In this document: piece by piece, positions 9,943 through 19,900 of the stretch | Layout of the letters: the number at the start of each line of letters is the position of its first letter | Numbering within the stretch: the stretch's first letter is position 1 | From: Clostridia bacterium | GTDB lineage: Bacteria > Bacillota > Clostridia > Oscillospirales > CAG-272 | DNA: 64,000 nt | Direction: 5' to 3' | Assembly (NCBI GenBank): GCA_017451485.1 | Contig: JAFTOG010000013.1 | Span: 64,527-128,526, forward strand | Translations under genes and position numbers: made by a program | Notes under the pieces: generated by a model | What the model was told of the DNA's origin: nothing | What the model saw: the letters and a program-made list of their open reading frames with translations, nothing else | Databases searched by the model: none

Positions 9943-9971
9943 TTGAAAAAATCCAGTTTTTATGATATTCT
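9943..9971 (+). promoter_or_regulatory. Promoter for plus-strand membrane protein gene
   Basis: TTGAAA (9943-9948), 17-bp spacer, TATTCT (9966-9971), followed 27 bp later by an ATG with AGGAG spacing. Divergent from the nusB promoter. Confidence 0.6.
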
Positions 9972-9998
9972 TTATATAATAAATCATAGGAGTATCAT

Positions 9999-10610
9999 AT
10001 GAGAAAAAAATTATTAGGCGATATTATTACTCTGACATGTATAATATTCGCACCTCTTACATTTTTATTAAACCTATTATGTTCTATTGTTAGCGGTCCA
10101 CAAATGCTTCCGCATTTTGGCGTTGTAGTTATATTTTTAGTTATATTATTTTTAATTAGTTCCATATTTGTTGTTATGAAAAATAATAGAATTAAAATAG
10201 TTTCGAACAAAAAAAATCCATATACTATTTCTTCAATTCTGTTTTCAGTTTTATCTTTTATAATAAATATGATAGCTTGGTTCATTAATTCCGAAGAATC
10301 AGGAAAGCTTTGGAACATCTACACTATCATAACAATAATCAGCTTTTCTGTTATTTTTTCTCTTGCTATTTTGTATACCAAGAAATTCAAATTATTTATT
10401 AAAGCTATTATGTATCTTGTGATAACTGCTGTTCCATATTTTATGATTTTAGTTTTTATATCAGGATTTTTTACAGGCACAAGAATCTTTATTCCCCTAA
10501 GCATTTATGCAGTTATATACATCGGTATTCTTATATTCTTTGGTATTAAAGAGCTTAAAAGAAAAGAAAAAGAACTTAATGAGAAGCCATACGAAAGCCA
10601 GTTTAACTAA
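9999..10610 (+). CDS. Hypothetical integral membrane protein
   Basis: I do not recognise a family. The 203 residues form about six hydrophobic segments (near residues 8-30, 40-60, 74-95, 104-122, 130-153 and 160-182), with short charged loops and a charged lysine/glutamate-rich C-terminal tail. No signal peptidase site is obvious. It has its own promoter, an AGGAG ribosome binding site and a strong terminator just after the stop, so it is a single-gene unit. It is the only plus-strand gene in the left 45 kb, inserted between the nusB unit and rpsU. Low-complexity Ile/Phe/Leu composition makes annotation by similarity unreliable. Confidence 0.75.
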   Translation: MRKKLLGDIITLTCIIFAPLTFLLNLLCSIVSGPQMLPHFGVVVIFLVILFLISSIFVVMKNNRIKIVSNKKNPYTISSILFSVLSFIINMIAWFINSEESGKLWNIYTIITIISFSVIFSLAILYTKKFKLFIKAIMYLVITAVPYFMILVFISGFFTGTRIFIPLSIYAVIYIGILIFFGIKELKRKEKELNEKPYESQFN

Positions 10611-10611
10611 C

Positions 10612-10646
10612 AAAAAGAGAGAACGAAAATTTCGTTCTCTCTTTTT
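10612..10646 (+). terminator. Rho-independent terminator (works on both strands)
   Basis: Near-perfect inverted repeat, 17-bp arms at 10612-10628 and 10630-10646, with A5 at one side and T5 at the other. It begins 2 bp after the stop of the plus-strand membrane protein gene. Confidence 0.88.
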
Positions 10647-10686
10647 GATTTATATAAGAACGATTGAGTAAAATAGTCTTTTTGAA

Positions 10687-10719
10687 AAAATTAAAAGGGG
10701 ACTGAATATCAGTCCCCTT
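10687..10719 (-). terminator. Rho-independent terminator of rpsU
   Basis: Minus-strand hairpin with 11-bp arms (10695-10705 and 10709-10719; AAGGGGACTGA), followed on that strand by TTTTAATTTTTT. It lies 20 bp after the rpsU stop. Confidence 0.92.
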
Positions 10720-10739
10720 CGAAGTTTAAGAATTACAAA

Positions 10740-10916
10740 TTATTTATATTTGCGCTTTCTTGCTGCTTCAGATTTTTTCTTTCTCTTTACGCTAGGCTTC
10801 TCGTAATGCTCTCTCTTACGAAGCTCCATAAGAACTCCGGATCTTGCGCACTGACGCTTAAATCTACGAAGTGCACTATCAAGTGATTCGTTTTCTTTTA
10901 CTCTGATTTCTGCCAT
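10740..10916 (-). CDS. rpsU: Small ribosomal subunit protein bS21
   Basis: Basic 58-residue protein of the 30S subunit, too short for many ORF callers. The sequence starts [19 protein letters not shown] and continues with [20 protein letters not shown] and a lysine/arginine-rich tail, all diagnostic of S21. The ribosome binding site is a strong G-rich GGGGGGAGGG. It has its own consensus promoter and terminator, so it forms a separate unit downstream of leuS. Confidence 0.97.
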   Translation of the reverse strand: MAEIRVKENESLDSALRRFKRQCARSGVLMELRKREHYEKPSVKRKKKSEAARKRKYK

Positions 10917-10963
10917 CTATATCCCTCCCCCCGCTTAAAGCAAAGAGCTTAAATCTCTTTAGT

Positions 10964-10992
10964 ATTATATTACAAAGTGTCTTGCTTGTCAA
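10964..10992 (-). promoter_or_regulatory. Perfect-consensus sigma-A promoter for rpsU
   Basis: Minus-strand TTGACA (10987-10992), 17-bp spacer and TATAAT (10964-10969). It lies about 28 bp downstream of the leuS stop and gives an untranslated leader of roughly 40 nt. Confidence 0.9.
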
Positions 10993-11019
10993 TAGTAAAT
11001 TTGTATTTTTTTGAAAAAT

Positions 11020-13455
11020 TTATTTAACAACAATATTTACAATCTTTCCCGGAACATAAATTTCCTTAACTATAGTTTTTCCTACTATTGCTTCTGCTAC
11101 CTTCTCGTCATTTTTAGCGATTGCAATAGCAGAATCCTTGTCTATAGTCTTTTCAATAGTGATCGTTCCACGGAGTCTGCCGTTTACCTGTACGGCAATC
11201 TCTATTGTATCATCCACTGTCTTTGCTTCATCAAATTTAGGCCAGGATTCATATGCGATAGTGTTATTGTGACCCATAATAGACCAAATTTCTTCACCAA
11301 TGTGGGGACAAATACAGGATATCATTTTTATAAAGCCTTCTGCGTAAGCTTTTGGACATTTTCCTTCCTTATACACTGCATTAACAAATATCATCATCTG
11401 AGATATAGCTGTATTAAATGCAAGCTTCTCAAAATCCTCCGTTACCTTTTTTACAGTTTTATGATATGTTTTTTCGAGCTCGGGAACTTCAACGCTTGTA
11501 AGATTTTCTTCTTCAGTAAAAAATGCCCATACACGGTTAAGGAAACGCTTAGCACCCTCTACACCTGCATCACTCCATGGCTTTGATACCTCAAGAGGAC
11601 CCATAAACATTTCATAAAGGCGAAGTGTGTCTGCTCCGTAATCACGAACTACATCACTCGGATTTACAACAAACTCGGGAAAACGCTTACCCATCTTAAT
11701 ACCGTTTGCACCGAGAATCATACCCTGGTGAACAAGCTTCTTAAATGGCTCTTTAGTAGGTGCAAGTCCCTTATTATATAAGTATCTGTTCCAGATCCTT
11801 GAGTAAATAAGGTGACCCACAGCGTGCTCCGGTCCACCTATATATAGGTCAACAGGCATCCAATGCTTGAGCAATTCCTTGTTCGCAAATTCTTCATTAT
11901 TATTTGGGTCGATGTAACGGAGGAAGTACCAGCTTGAGCCAGCAGAACCGGGCATTGTAGAGGTTTCTCTTGTACCATTAACACCGTCTTTATTATACTT
12001 TTTCCATTCTGTAGCATTTTCAAGAGGTGCCTGACCGTTCTTTCCCTTATAATCCTCAAGCTCTGGAAGAACAAGAGGAAGCTCCTTGTCATCAAGAACA
12101 TGAATTGTACCATCTTCTTTATGTACTACAGGAACAGGCTCACCCCAGAAACGCTGTCTTGCAAATATCCACTCTCTGAAATGGTAGTTAACAGTTCTCT
12201 TTGCGACACCAAGCTTTTCAAGCTTTGATGTAATAGCCTCCTTAGCCTCTTCAACAGTAAGTCCTGAAAATTCCTCGGAGTTTATAAGCTTATATCCCTT
12301 TCCAAGATATTCGCCCTTTTCAAATGCTTTTTCTGAAACATCAACATGACCAAGCTTTTCATCACCGTCAATAACTTGAATCATATCTATATTATGAGCA
12401 ATTGCATATTCAAAATCTCTTTGGTCATGAGAAGGAACAGCCATTACAGCACCTGTACCGTAGTTAGCAAGAACAAAATCACCGATAAACATTCTTACTT
12501 CCTTACCGTTTACAGGGTTAATACATGTAACACCCTTGAGCTCACATCCGGATTTGGTTTTGTTAAGCTCGGTTCTGTCCATATCATTTTTCTTTAAGGT
12601 TTCGTCAATATACGCCTGTACCTCTTCTTTGTTTTCAACTCTGGGCATAAGCTCTTTAACAACATCGCCGTCCGGAGCAAGAACCATAAATGTAATACCG
12701 TATATTGTCTCAATGCAGGTTGTGAAAATAGAAAATTCTCCACCACCTACAATATTAAATTTAACCTCAACACCTGTAGACTTACCAATCCAGTTTTTCT
12801 GCATAAGCTTGGTTGATTCGGGCCAATCTATTTCCTCAAGACCCTCTAAAAGCTCCTCTGCAAAGGCAGGCTGGTTGATAACCCACTGTTTCATATTCTT
12901 TCTGACAACGGGATAACCACCTCTTTCGGATTTACCGTCAATAACCTCATCATTTGAAAGAACTGTACCAAGCTCTTCGCACCAGTTTACAGGCATATCA
13001 ATGTACTGAGCATAGCCATCAAGATACAACTGCTTGAATATCCACTGTGTCCACTTATAAAATTCAGGGTCACTCGTAGCAATCATCTTACTCCAGTCAT
13101 AATCAAAGCCAAGCTCCTTAAGCTGCTTTGAAAATGTCTTAATATTTTCCTGGGTAAATCCATTAGGATGATTTCCTGTTTTTACGGCATACTGCTCTGC
13201 AGGAAGACCGAATGAATCGTATCCCATAGGATGAAGAACATTATAGCCCTGCATTCTCTTCATTCTTGATACTATGTCAGTAGCAGTATAGCCTTCGGGA
13301 TGACCAGCATGCAAACCAACACCGGACGGATAAGGGAACATATCTAAAGCATAAAATTTCGGCTTTGAAAAGTCCCAAACATCTGTCTTAAAGGTCTCAT
13401 TCTTCTCCCAGTACTCCTGCCATTTTTTTTCAATTGATAAATAATCGTACTTCAT
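11020..13455 (-). CDS. leuS: Leucine--tRNA ligase
   Basis: Class I synthetase charging tRNA-Leu, 811 residues. The HIGH-equivalent HAGH is at residues 49-52, the WIGKS segment near 222-226 leads into the CP1 editing domain, and anticodon-binding and C-terminal domains follow. Two motifs are unusual: the KMSKS loop reads KMGKR at 587-591, and the threonine-rich editing motif reads TTCIETIYG at 245-253, where bacterial LeuRS normally has TTRPDT. The editing-domain aspartate motif HDQRD is kept at 343-347. It is the last gene of the dprA-leuS run, 21 bp after rsfS. No T-box leader precedes it. I see no terminator before the rpsU promoter. Confidence 0.95.
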   Translation of the reverse strand: MKYDYLSIEKKWQEYWEKNETFKTDVWDFSKPKFYALDMFPYPSGVGLHAGHPEGYTATDIVSRMKRMQGYNVLHPMGYDSFGLPAEQYAVKTGNHPNGFTQENIKTFSKQLKELGFDYDWSKMIATSDPEFYKWTQWIFKQLYLDGYAQYIDMPVNWCEELGTVLSNDEVIDGKSERGGYPVVRKNMKQWVINQPAFAEELLEGLEEIDWPESTKLMQKNWIGKSTGVEVKFNIVGGGEFSIFTTCIETIYGITFMVLAPDGDVVKELMPRVENKEEVQAYIDETLKKNDMDRTELNKTKSGCELKGVTCINPVNGKEVRMFIGDFVLANYGTGAVMAVPSHDQRDFEYAIAHNIDMIQVIDGDEKLGHVDVSEKAFEKGEYLGKGYKLINSEEFSGLTVEEAKEAITSKLEKLGVAKRTVNYHFREWIFARQRFWGEPVPVVHKEDGTIHVLDDKELPLVLPELEDYKGKNGQAPLENATEWKKYNKDGVNGTRETSTMPGSAGSSWYFLRYIDPNNNEEFANKELLKHWMPVDLYIGGPEHAVGHLIYSRIWNRYLYNKGLAPTKEPFKKLVHQGMILGANGIKMGKRFPEFVVNPSDVVRDYGADTLRLYEMFMGPLEVSKPWSDAGVEGAKRFLNRVWAFFTEEENLTSVEVPELEKTYHKTVKKVTEDFEKLAFNTAISQMMIFVNAVYKEGKCPKAYAEGFIKMISCICPHIGEEIWSIMGHNNTIAYESWPKFDEAKTVDDTIEIAVQVNGRLRGTITIEKTIDKDSAIAIAKNDEKVAEAIVGKTIVKEIYVPGKIVNIVVK

Positions 13456-13476
13456 TGTTGTTATATGCCTCTCATT

Positions 13477-13875
13477 TTATGAATTCAAAATTTCATTAAT
13501 ATCAATTTCATCACAGTCAGCCCAAAGTCTGTCAAGCTTATAAAAATCTCTTGCCTCCTCTGAAAAGATGTGTATAATTACATCCTTACAGTCAAGAACC
13601 TTCCATTCGTTGCTATCGTTACCCTCGAGTCTGATATCCTGTAATCCTGCTACGCCAAGCTTAAATTCAAGCTCATCAGCAAGTGACCTGATTTGTGTAG
13701 AGGATCTACCGTTACAGATAACAAAATAATCTGCTATTATGGTTTTAGAATCAATCTTAAGAACCTTTAAGTCACTGGCCTTCTTAGAATCTAATATCTT
13801 AGTTGCTATTTTTGCAATTTCGTCTGCTCCTTTTCCAATAAGAACGCCCTCTTTTACTTCAAAAATATTTTCCAT
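13477..13875 (-). CDS. rsfS: Ribosomal silencing factor RsfS
   Basis: RsfS/Iojap protein that binds ribosomal protein L14 and blocks 30S-50S joining under nutrient limitation. The hallmark segment IADYFVICNGRSSTQIRSLA lies near residues 39-58, followed by the DIIHIF-type core (VIIHIFSEEARDFYKLDRLW). The start at 13875 is preferred over a frame extending to 13899, because AAGGAGG sits just before this ATG and the extension would overlap yqeK. It yields 132 residues. The nadD-yqeK-rsfS order is standard in Firmicutes. Confidence 0.94.
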   Translation of the reverse strand: MENIFEVKEGVLIGKGADEIAKIATKILDSKKASDLKVLKIDSKTIIADYFVICNGRSSTQIRSLADELEFKLGVAGLQDIRLEGNDSNEWKVLDCKDVIIHIFSEEARDFYKLDRLWADCDEIDINEILNS

Positions 13876-13885
13876 AGGCTCCTCC

Positions 13886-14512
13886 TTAAATTTTTGCAAA
13901 GCAGCTTTTATTTTTGATAAAGAAATTTCGTGTTTCTATAGTATCCTTATCAATCTGCTTGTTTTCATCTATTAAATTTTTTATAGTCATATCAAAGGAC
14001 ATAATCAAGGTTTTGCGAAGGACCTCAAACTTATCCTCTTTTTTCTTTTTCAAATTCTTATAAAAATATTTGCGTAATTTTTTACAATCGCCAAAAGTCC
14101 GTGTTGGTTCTATATAATCAGCAAGGTATATCAACGACTCAAATATATTCATCCCCGATTTACCGGTAGTATGATACAAAATTGCTGTGTATATTTGATC
14201 ATCAACTATTTCAGTACCAAATTTTTGTTTTGCAAACTCGCATCCTGTTTTAGCATGTAGAAGCTTAGGTGCTATATCCTTGTTTACATCAATTTTGTAT
14301 TTATCACATAGTTCAAGGTGCTCTTCGGTGGTTAATTTTTTTGTTATATCATGTAAAAGACCTGCAAGAGCCAATCTTTCACACTCGGAAGGAATAAAAA
14401 TTTCACCTAATCGATATGCCTCTTCTTCTACTCCTAAGGTGTGGTTATACCTTTTATTTCCCTGCATTTCTTTAATTAGAAGACGAATTTCCTCTATTTT
14501 ATTTTTGTCCAC
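13886..14512 (-). CDS. yqeK: YqeK-family HD-domain hydrolase (symmetrical Ap4A hydrolase)
   Basis: HD-domain metal-dependent phosphohydrolase of 208 residues. The HD motif is LLHDITKKL near residues 50-58, with further conserved histidines in LLHAKTGCEF and AILYHTTGKSGM. Characterised YqeK enzymes cleave diadenosine tetraphosphate symmetrically. The frame starts with GTG at 14512, 6 bp after the nadD stop; no ATG fits better. The C-terminal 50 residues are lysine-rich and extend past the core domain. Confidence 0.88.
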   Translation of the reverse strand: MDKNKIEEIRLLIKEMQGNKRYNHTLGVEEEAYRLGEIFIPSECERLALAGLLHDITKKLTTEEHLELCDKYKIDVNKDIAPKLLHAKTGCEFAKQKFGTEIVDDQIYTAILYHTTGKSGMNIFESLIYLADYIEPTRTFGDCKKLRKYFYKNLKKKKEDKFEVLRKTLIMSFDMTIKNLIDENKQIDKDTIETRNFFIKNKSCFAKI

Positions 14513-14518
14513 CTTAAA

Positions 14519-15127
14519 TCACTCTTTTCTGTATAAACCTTTTTTTGTGATATATTCCATTACACCGTCTGTAATAAGGCCGTTAATTGATAATGTTGCT
14601 ATTCTTTCTCTTATTTCACTTGATGAAAGCTCAATAGCATCCAAATCAAGAATATGAGCCTCTGTGTTATATTTTTCCCTGTACTCTACCATCTTTTTAT
14701 TAAGACGCTTTTCTGTTTCTTCATCATCTTCTCGCCTCATACAAACAATTTTGGCATTTGTCAAAATATATTCGGCGTTATACCATGAATCGAGTGTAAG
14801 CATCATATCAGTTCCACATAATAGATAAATTTCCTCGTTTCCTTTGTTTTTGAAATATCGAATGGTATCAGAAGTATAGCTTTTACCTTCTCTCTTTAAT
14901 TCGACATCGGAAACCTCTATTAAATCAGACAATCCTAAAAATGCGAGCTTGCACATTTCCAGCCTATCAATACCACTGACAGTTGACACACGGATTTTAT
15001 GTGGAGGAGTGCTTGTGGGAATAATATACATTCTATCTACGCTGAATTTTTTTAGAAACGCCTCACACGCATGCATATGACCTATATGAGGAGGGTCAAA
15101 TGTACCCCCATATATACATATCCTCAT
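14519..15127 (-). CDS. nadD: Nicotinate-nucleotide adenylyltransferase
   Basis: Transfers AMP from ATP to nicotinate mononucleotide in NAD biosynthesis. The nucleotidyltransferase fold shows GGTFDPPHIGHMHAC at residues 8-22 with the HxGH catalytic motif, and SSSEIRERIA near the C-terminus, matching the family's ISSTxIR. Length is 202 residues. Its ATG overlaps the yhbY stop (ATGA), indicating coupling. Confidence 0.95.
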   Translation of the reverse strand: MRICIYGGTFDPPHIGHMHACEAFLKKFSVDRMYIIPTSTPPHKIRVSTVSGIDRLEMCKLAFLGLSDLIEVSDVELKREGKSYTSDTIRYFKNKGNEEIYLLCGTDMMLTLDSWYNAEYILTNAKIVCMRREDDEETEKRLNKKMVEYREKYNTEAHILDLDAIELSSSEIRERIATLSINGLITDGVMEYITKKGLYRKE

Positions 15128-15426
15128 CTTATTTTGCTTAAATCGATCTTTCTGTTTTTCTCCTGTGAGGATACTTTAAAAAGAACGATTTTAGTTCCTA
15201 TTGTCTGTACTACCTCTGCTCCGGTTTTTTCTGCAATTTCTGTTGCAGTATCCTTTAATGATGTAGGACAGGTTTCAAGAAGTTTAATTTTTATCAGCTC
15301 TCGTGCTTCAAGGGCGTTACCTAACTGGAAACATATTTCATCGCTTATACCACCCTTACCTATTTGAAAAATTGTTTCCAGATTGCTAGCGAGAGATTTT
15401 AAGTATGCTCTTTGTTTACTTGTCAT
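15124..15426 (-). CDS. yhbY: YhbY-family RNA-binding (CRM domain) protein
   Basis: Single CRM-domain protein of 100 residues linked to 50S assembly in bacteria. The family signature FQIGKGGISDEI lies near residues 20-31, and the body has LLETCPTSLKDTATEIAEKT followed by the final beta strand GAEVVQTIGTKIVLF. It overlaps both rdgB upstream and nadD downstream by 4 bp, a tightly coupled arrangement. Confidence 0.92.
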   Translation of the reverse strand: MTSKQRAYLKSLASNLETIFQIGKGGISDEICFQLGNALEARELIKIKLLETCPTSLKDTATEIAEKTGAEVVQTIGTKIVLFKVSSQEKNRKIDLSKIR

Positions 15427-16016
15427 TTCAATACCTTTGAAAGCTCATTTATAAAGTGACGCATTGCCACTCCTCTATGGCTTACCTCATTTTTCTTTGA
15501 TAAATCTATTTCAGCAAAGGTTTTGCCAAAGGGCTCATAGTAAAATAACGGATCATATCCAAAGCCCTTATCTCCACATCGTTCATGCAAAATTTGACCG
15601 TAACATTCTCCCTTAACTACAAAATCCTTTGAGTGATCAGGAAATACGCAAGCAATTGCACAAACATACTTTGCTTTTCTGTTTGTTTCATTTTCAAGCT
15701 TTTTAAGAATAAGGTCGTTATTATCCTCATCATTTCCACCGGAATAGCGTGCTGAATATATTCCGGGCTCCCCATCGAGAGCATCAACACAAAGGCCGGA
15801 ATCATCTGCCACACCGATGTACCCATATTTGGCGGGAACAGATGCCTTGCAAATGGCATTTTCCTCAAATGTCTTTCCGTTTTCCTCTATTTCACCGTAA
15901 ACACCGATATCATCAAGAGAAAGTACCTCTATTTCACTCTTGAATGCATCCCTAATGAGACCTCTAAGTTCATTAATCTTTTTCTTATTTCTTGAAGCTA
16001 ATACTATTTTAATCAT
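15423..16016 (-). CDS. rdgB: dITP/XTP pyrophosphatase (RdgB/HAM1)
   Basis: Housecleaning nucleotidase hydrolysing non-canonical purine triphosphates (dITP, XTP) to monophosphates. The N-terminal SRNKKKINELRGL and the catalytic DDSGLCVDALDGEPGIYSAR segment (near residues 68-87) are intact, as are GYDPLFYY and the C-terminal SHRGVAMR. Length 197 residues, typical. It starts 3 bp after the ftsY stop. Confidence 0.95.
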   Translation of the reverse strand: MIKIVLASRNKKKINELRGLIRDAFKSEIEVLSLDDIGVYGEIEENGKTFEENAICKASVPAKYGYIGVADDSGLCVDALDGEPGIYSARYSGGNDEDNNDLILKKLENETNRKAKYVCAIACVFPDHSKDFVVKGECYGQILHERCGDKGFGYDPLFYYEPFGKTFAEIDLSKKNEVSHRGVAMRHFINELSKVLK

Positions 16017-16019
16017 ATC

Positions 16020-16925
16020 CTACTCAAACAACGCATCTATAAAATCGTCTGCGTTAAACTTTTCCATATCGTCTATCTGCTCTCCAACACCAATGAATTT
16101 AACAGGAATATCAAGCTCCTTTTTGATCGAGAACACTATACCACCCTTGGCAGTACCGTCAAGCTTAGTAAGAACGAGACCTGTGATATCTGCAGCATTC
16201 TTAAATTCCTTAGCCTGATTTATAGCATTTTGACCTGTTGTGGAATCAAGAACAAGCATAGTTTCTCTGGATGAATCAGGAAGCTCTCTGGCAATAACCC
16301 TATTGATTTTTGCAAGCTCATCCATTAGATTTTTCTTATTATGGAGTCTGCCGGCTGTATCAATAATAAGTACATCTGCCTGTCGTTTTTTTGATGCGTT
16401 AATAGCGTCAAAAACAACGGCTGCAGGGTCAGAGCCTTCTGTATGTTTTATAAGATCAACACCTGCTCTCTTGGTCCATACCTCAAGTTGGTCAATAGCT
16501 GCAGCTCTGAAGGTATCAGCTGCAGCAACAACAACCTTTTTGTGATCTTTTTTAAGAGAAGATGCTATTTTACCGATAGATGTAGTTTTACCCACACCAT
16601 TAACACCTATAATAAGCACAACTGTAATTCCATCACAGTAATTGATGTCCTCACCCTCGCCTATCATATTGTGCATTATTTCTTTAAGGAGATCCTTAAC
16701 CTCATCAGAATCCTTAAGCCCTCTTTCCTTTATCTCAGTGCGAAGTGTATCAAGAATTTCCTCAGTTGTTGAAATGCCTACATCGGCACAGATAAGAATT
16801 TCTTCAAGCTCATCCATAAGATCCTCATCTATTCTGCGTAAGCTCTTAAACAAATCCGAAAATGGCTTGAATAAAAGATTTTTGGTCTTAGAAAGACCTT
16901 TCTTTAGTTTTTCAAAAAATGACAT
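16020..16925 (-). CDS. ftsY: Signal recognition particle receptor FtsY
   Basis: SRP-type GTPase that receives ribosome-nascent chain-SRP complexes at the membrane. The helical N domain (about residues 15-95) precedes the G domain with GVNGVGKTTSIGKIA near 110-124, DTFRAAAIDQLEVW, DTAGRLHNK and TKLDGTAKGG. The 301-residue protein lacks the long acidic A domain of enterobacteria, as expected in Firmicutes. It follows smc by 14 bp, the usual rnc-smc-ftsY neighbourhood. Confidence 0.96.
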   Translation of the reverse strand: MSFFEKLKKGLSKTKNLLFKPFSDLFKSLRRIDEDLMDELEEILICADVGISTTEEILDTLRTEIKERGLKDSDEVKDLLKEIMHNMIGEGEDINYCDGITVVLIIGVNGVGKTTSIGKIASSLKKDHKKVVVAAADTFRAAAIDQLEVWTKRAGVDLIKHTEGSDPAAVVFDAINASKKRQADVLIIDTAGRLHNKKNLMDELAKINRVIARELPDSSRETMLVLDSTTGQNAINQAKEFKNAADITGLVLTKLDGTAKGGIVFSIKKELDIPVKFIGVGEQIDDMEKFNADDFIDALFE

Positions 16926-16939
16926 AATAATTTTCCTTT

Positions 16940-19900
16940 TTACTTAGTTGCAACGGGTTGTGCAAGTATTTTCTCCTTACCTACACTGTTTACATCCATA
17001 GTAAGAACCTTGGATATGCCCTTCTGTGGCATAGTAACACCATAAAGCTTATCAGCTATTTCCATAGTACCACGACGGTGAGTGATTACTATAAACTGTG
17101 TCTGTTTTGAATATCTCTTAATATACTGACCGAATCTTGCTACATTAACTTCATCAAGTGCAGCCTCAATCTCGTCAAATATACAGAAGGGTGTAGGATT
17201 AACCTTAAGAATAGCAAAAATCAAGGCAATGGCTACAAATGCCTGTTCTCCACCGGATAGTAGCATAAGGCTCTTAATAACCTTACCTGGAGGAGCAGCT
17301 TTAATTTCAATTCCACAGTTGAGAACATCCTCGGGATCGGTGAGAGAAAGCTCAGCATGTCCACCTCCAAAGAGCTCCTTGAAAACCTGATTAAAGTTTT
17401 CATTTACTGCGTTGAAGGACTGAACGAAGCTATTTTTCATATCAATTTCCAAATCAGCAATAATATTAAGAAGCTCATCTCTTGCCTTTGTGATATCAGT
17501 TATTTGCTCATTCATGGCATCATAGCGTTCTTTAACCTCTTTATATTCCTCAATCGCATTTGGATTAACAGAGCCAAGAACACGCATTTTATTTTTACAT
17601 TCGGTAGCAACTGCAAAAATCTCTTTTCTGTTTTCCTCATTTACCTCAGGATATCCGAGATCAACTGCTGTTGTATATGTAAGTCCGTAATCCTCATAAA
17701 TTTTTTCTACCATTTTGTCAAAGCTAAGCTTCAACTGCTCGAGCTTATTACCACTGTTTGTCATAGAAATAACGACAGTTTCTTTTCTTGCATTAACAGA
17801 TTTTGTCTTATTTGCAAGCTCATTACGCTTTTGTTCAAGCTCCTCTGTAAGAGAGAGTAATCTGTCATGCTCAGCCTCAAGACTGTCAAGTCTTTCCTTG
17901 GCCTCTTCAAAAAGTGCTCTGTTTTGTGAGGTTTTCTCAGATGATGAGCTAACCTCATTCTGGAGTCTTTGCATCTTTTCGGTTCTTTCACCGATTTCAT
18001 TATTTATTTCTTGAAGCCTGATATTAGAGTCATTAACAGCGTTTTCTGCAGATTCAATGTCTTTATTAACCTCAGAAACCCTAATACGGCTTCCGGTAAC
18101 CATTTCGAGCATTTCCTCGGCTTTGGCAGAAAATTCATTTTTTTCTATATCAAGTTCAATTCTTCTTGCAGATATTTCGGCAATTCTTTTGTCAAGAGTT
18201 TCTTTATTATCTTTAAGAAGCTTAAGCTCTACAACACCCTTTTCTCTTTCCTCTGCAATTTTAATATTATCGCTTTCAAGGCTTTCTATAAGATTCTTAT
18301 TTACACCCATCTGGGCAATAAGAGTTTCGTATTCAGTCTTTTCTGCCCTATATACCGTATCTGTTATGTTGTATTGCTGTTTAATCTCGGAACGTCTGGA
18401 TGTAAGACTGCGGAGTGCCTCTCCAAGAGCCTGTCCCTCTTTCTTTACAACATCTATCTTAGAACTTGATTTTTCCTTTTCCTCCTGCATACGCTTTATG
18501 TCCGCAGAACGAGAAAGCATTGAATTATCATGCCTTACTGAACCACCTGTAAATGAACCACCAACATTAATCTGCTGACCATCAAGAGTAACTACCCTTA
18601 TACGGTATCTCTGATCTCTCGCCATTTCCGTAGCATTATCAATATTATCAAACACAACAGTTCGGCCAAGTAGAGACGAAAATATCTTATCAAATTTAGA
18701 GTCAAATTTTATAAGCTCATTTGCAACGCCAACGTAGCCCTTATACCTTTTCGCATTCTGCATTTCCTGTGTAGGTGTTTGTCCACTTACCGAGCTTATT
18801 GGATAGAATGTAGCACGACCTGCTTTGTTAGCCTTAAGCCTTGCAATGCACGCCTTGGCTGTATCTTCGTTGTCAACAACAATATGCTGTAGACCAACCC
18901 CAAGTGCTGTTTCTATTGCAGTCACATATTGTTCATTTACCCCTATAAGAGTAGAAATAGGTCCGTATACCTTACCGGCACCGGTAATTTCTCCTTTTTT
19001 ATAGGAATTCATTATGTAAGCAACACTCTTTGTATATCCTTCAAAAAGCTCCTCCATGCTTTGAAGAGCTTTTATTCTTTCCTCAAGGGACAAAACCTCA
19101 GATCTTAATCCGTTAAGCTCATCTCTTAATGTCTCATATCTCTTGTTCTTTTCCTCAAAAGAGCTTTCTATGTTAGTAAGCTCCTCATCCATAGCACTTA
19201 ATGAGGATTCATATTGAGCAAGTGTAGCACATGATGATTCAGCCTTTACAGAAAGGGCATCAAGTATCTTTCTATAATTTTCTATTTCTCCTGAGATTGA
19301 TCTGGATTTTTCATTTCCGGAGCTTGTCGAGGATTCGATAATAGATACTCGTACCTTGATCTCGTCTCTTTCGGTTTCAAGAGCCTTCTGCTCCTCAAAA
19401 AGTGAATTTATTTCATTTACAGCATTATCTCTTTTAGAGACAAGCATTGCATATTCTGTTTCATATGAGGATTGCTCCTTTTGAGCCTCATTCAACCTTT
19501 GACGAATGTTCTCAAGAGCCTGAAGCTTTACATCTATTTCTTTTAGACAAATGTCTTTTTTTGCCTCAAACTTTTCAATCTCAGTAATTTCAGCACCGGA
19601 AGAAAGCTTTGCATATTCTACATTTTTCTCCATTGATATCAATTCCTGATTCAATGTATTTATTGTATTATTGCAAGCCCTTATCTCACTGTATATATCA
19701 CCGGACCTCTGTCTTGTCTCTTGGAGCTTTTCAAAAAGTATACCATCCTGTTCCTCAAGCTGTGCTATTGAATCTTCTACCATATCGTACTCATGTGATG
19801 TCATACGGTAAATTTCAGTAGTTTTTTCTATATCTTTCTTAGTGCTTTGAGAATCATAAATCCACAGAGAAACATCTGCTACCTTTTTTCTCTCATAAAG

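Noticed and set aside
13456-13476. T-box or separate promoter for leuS
   Set aside because: Only 21 bp separate rsfS and leuS, so leuS is read from the upstream run.
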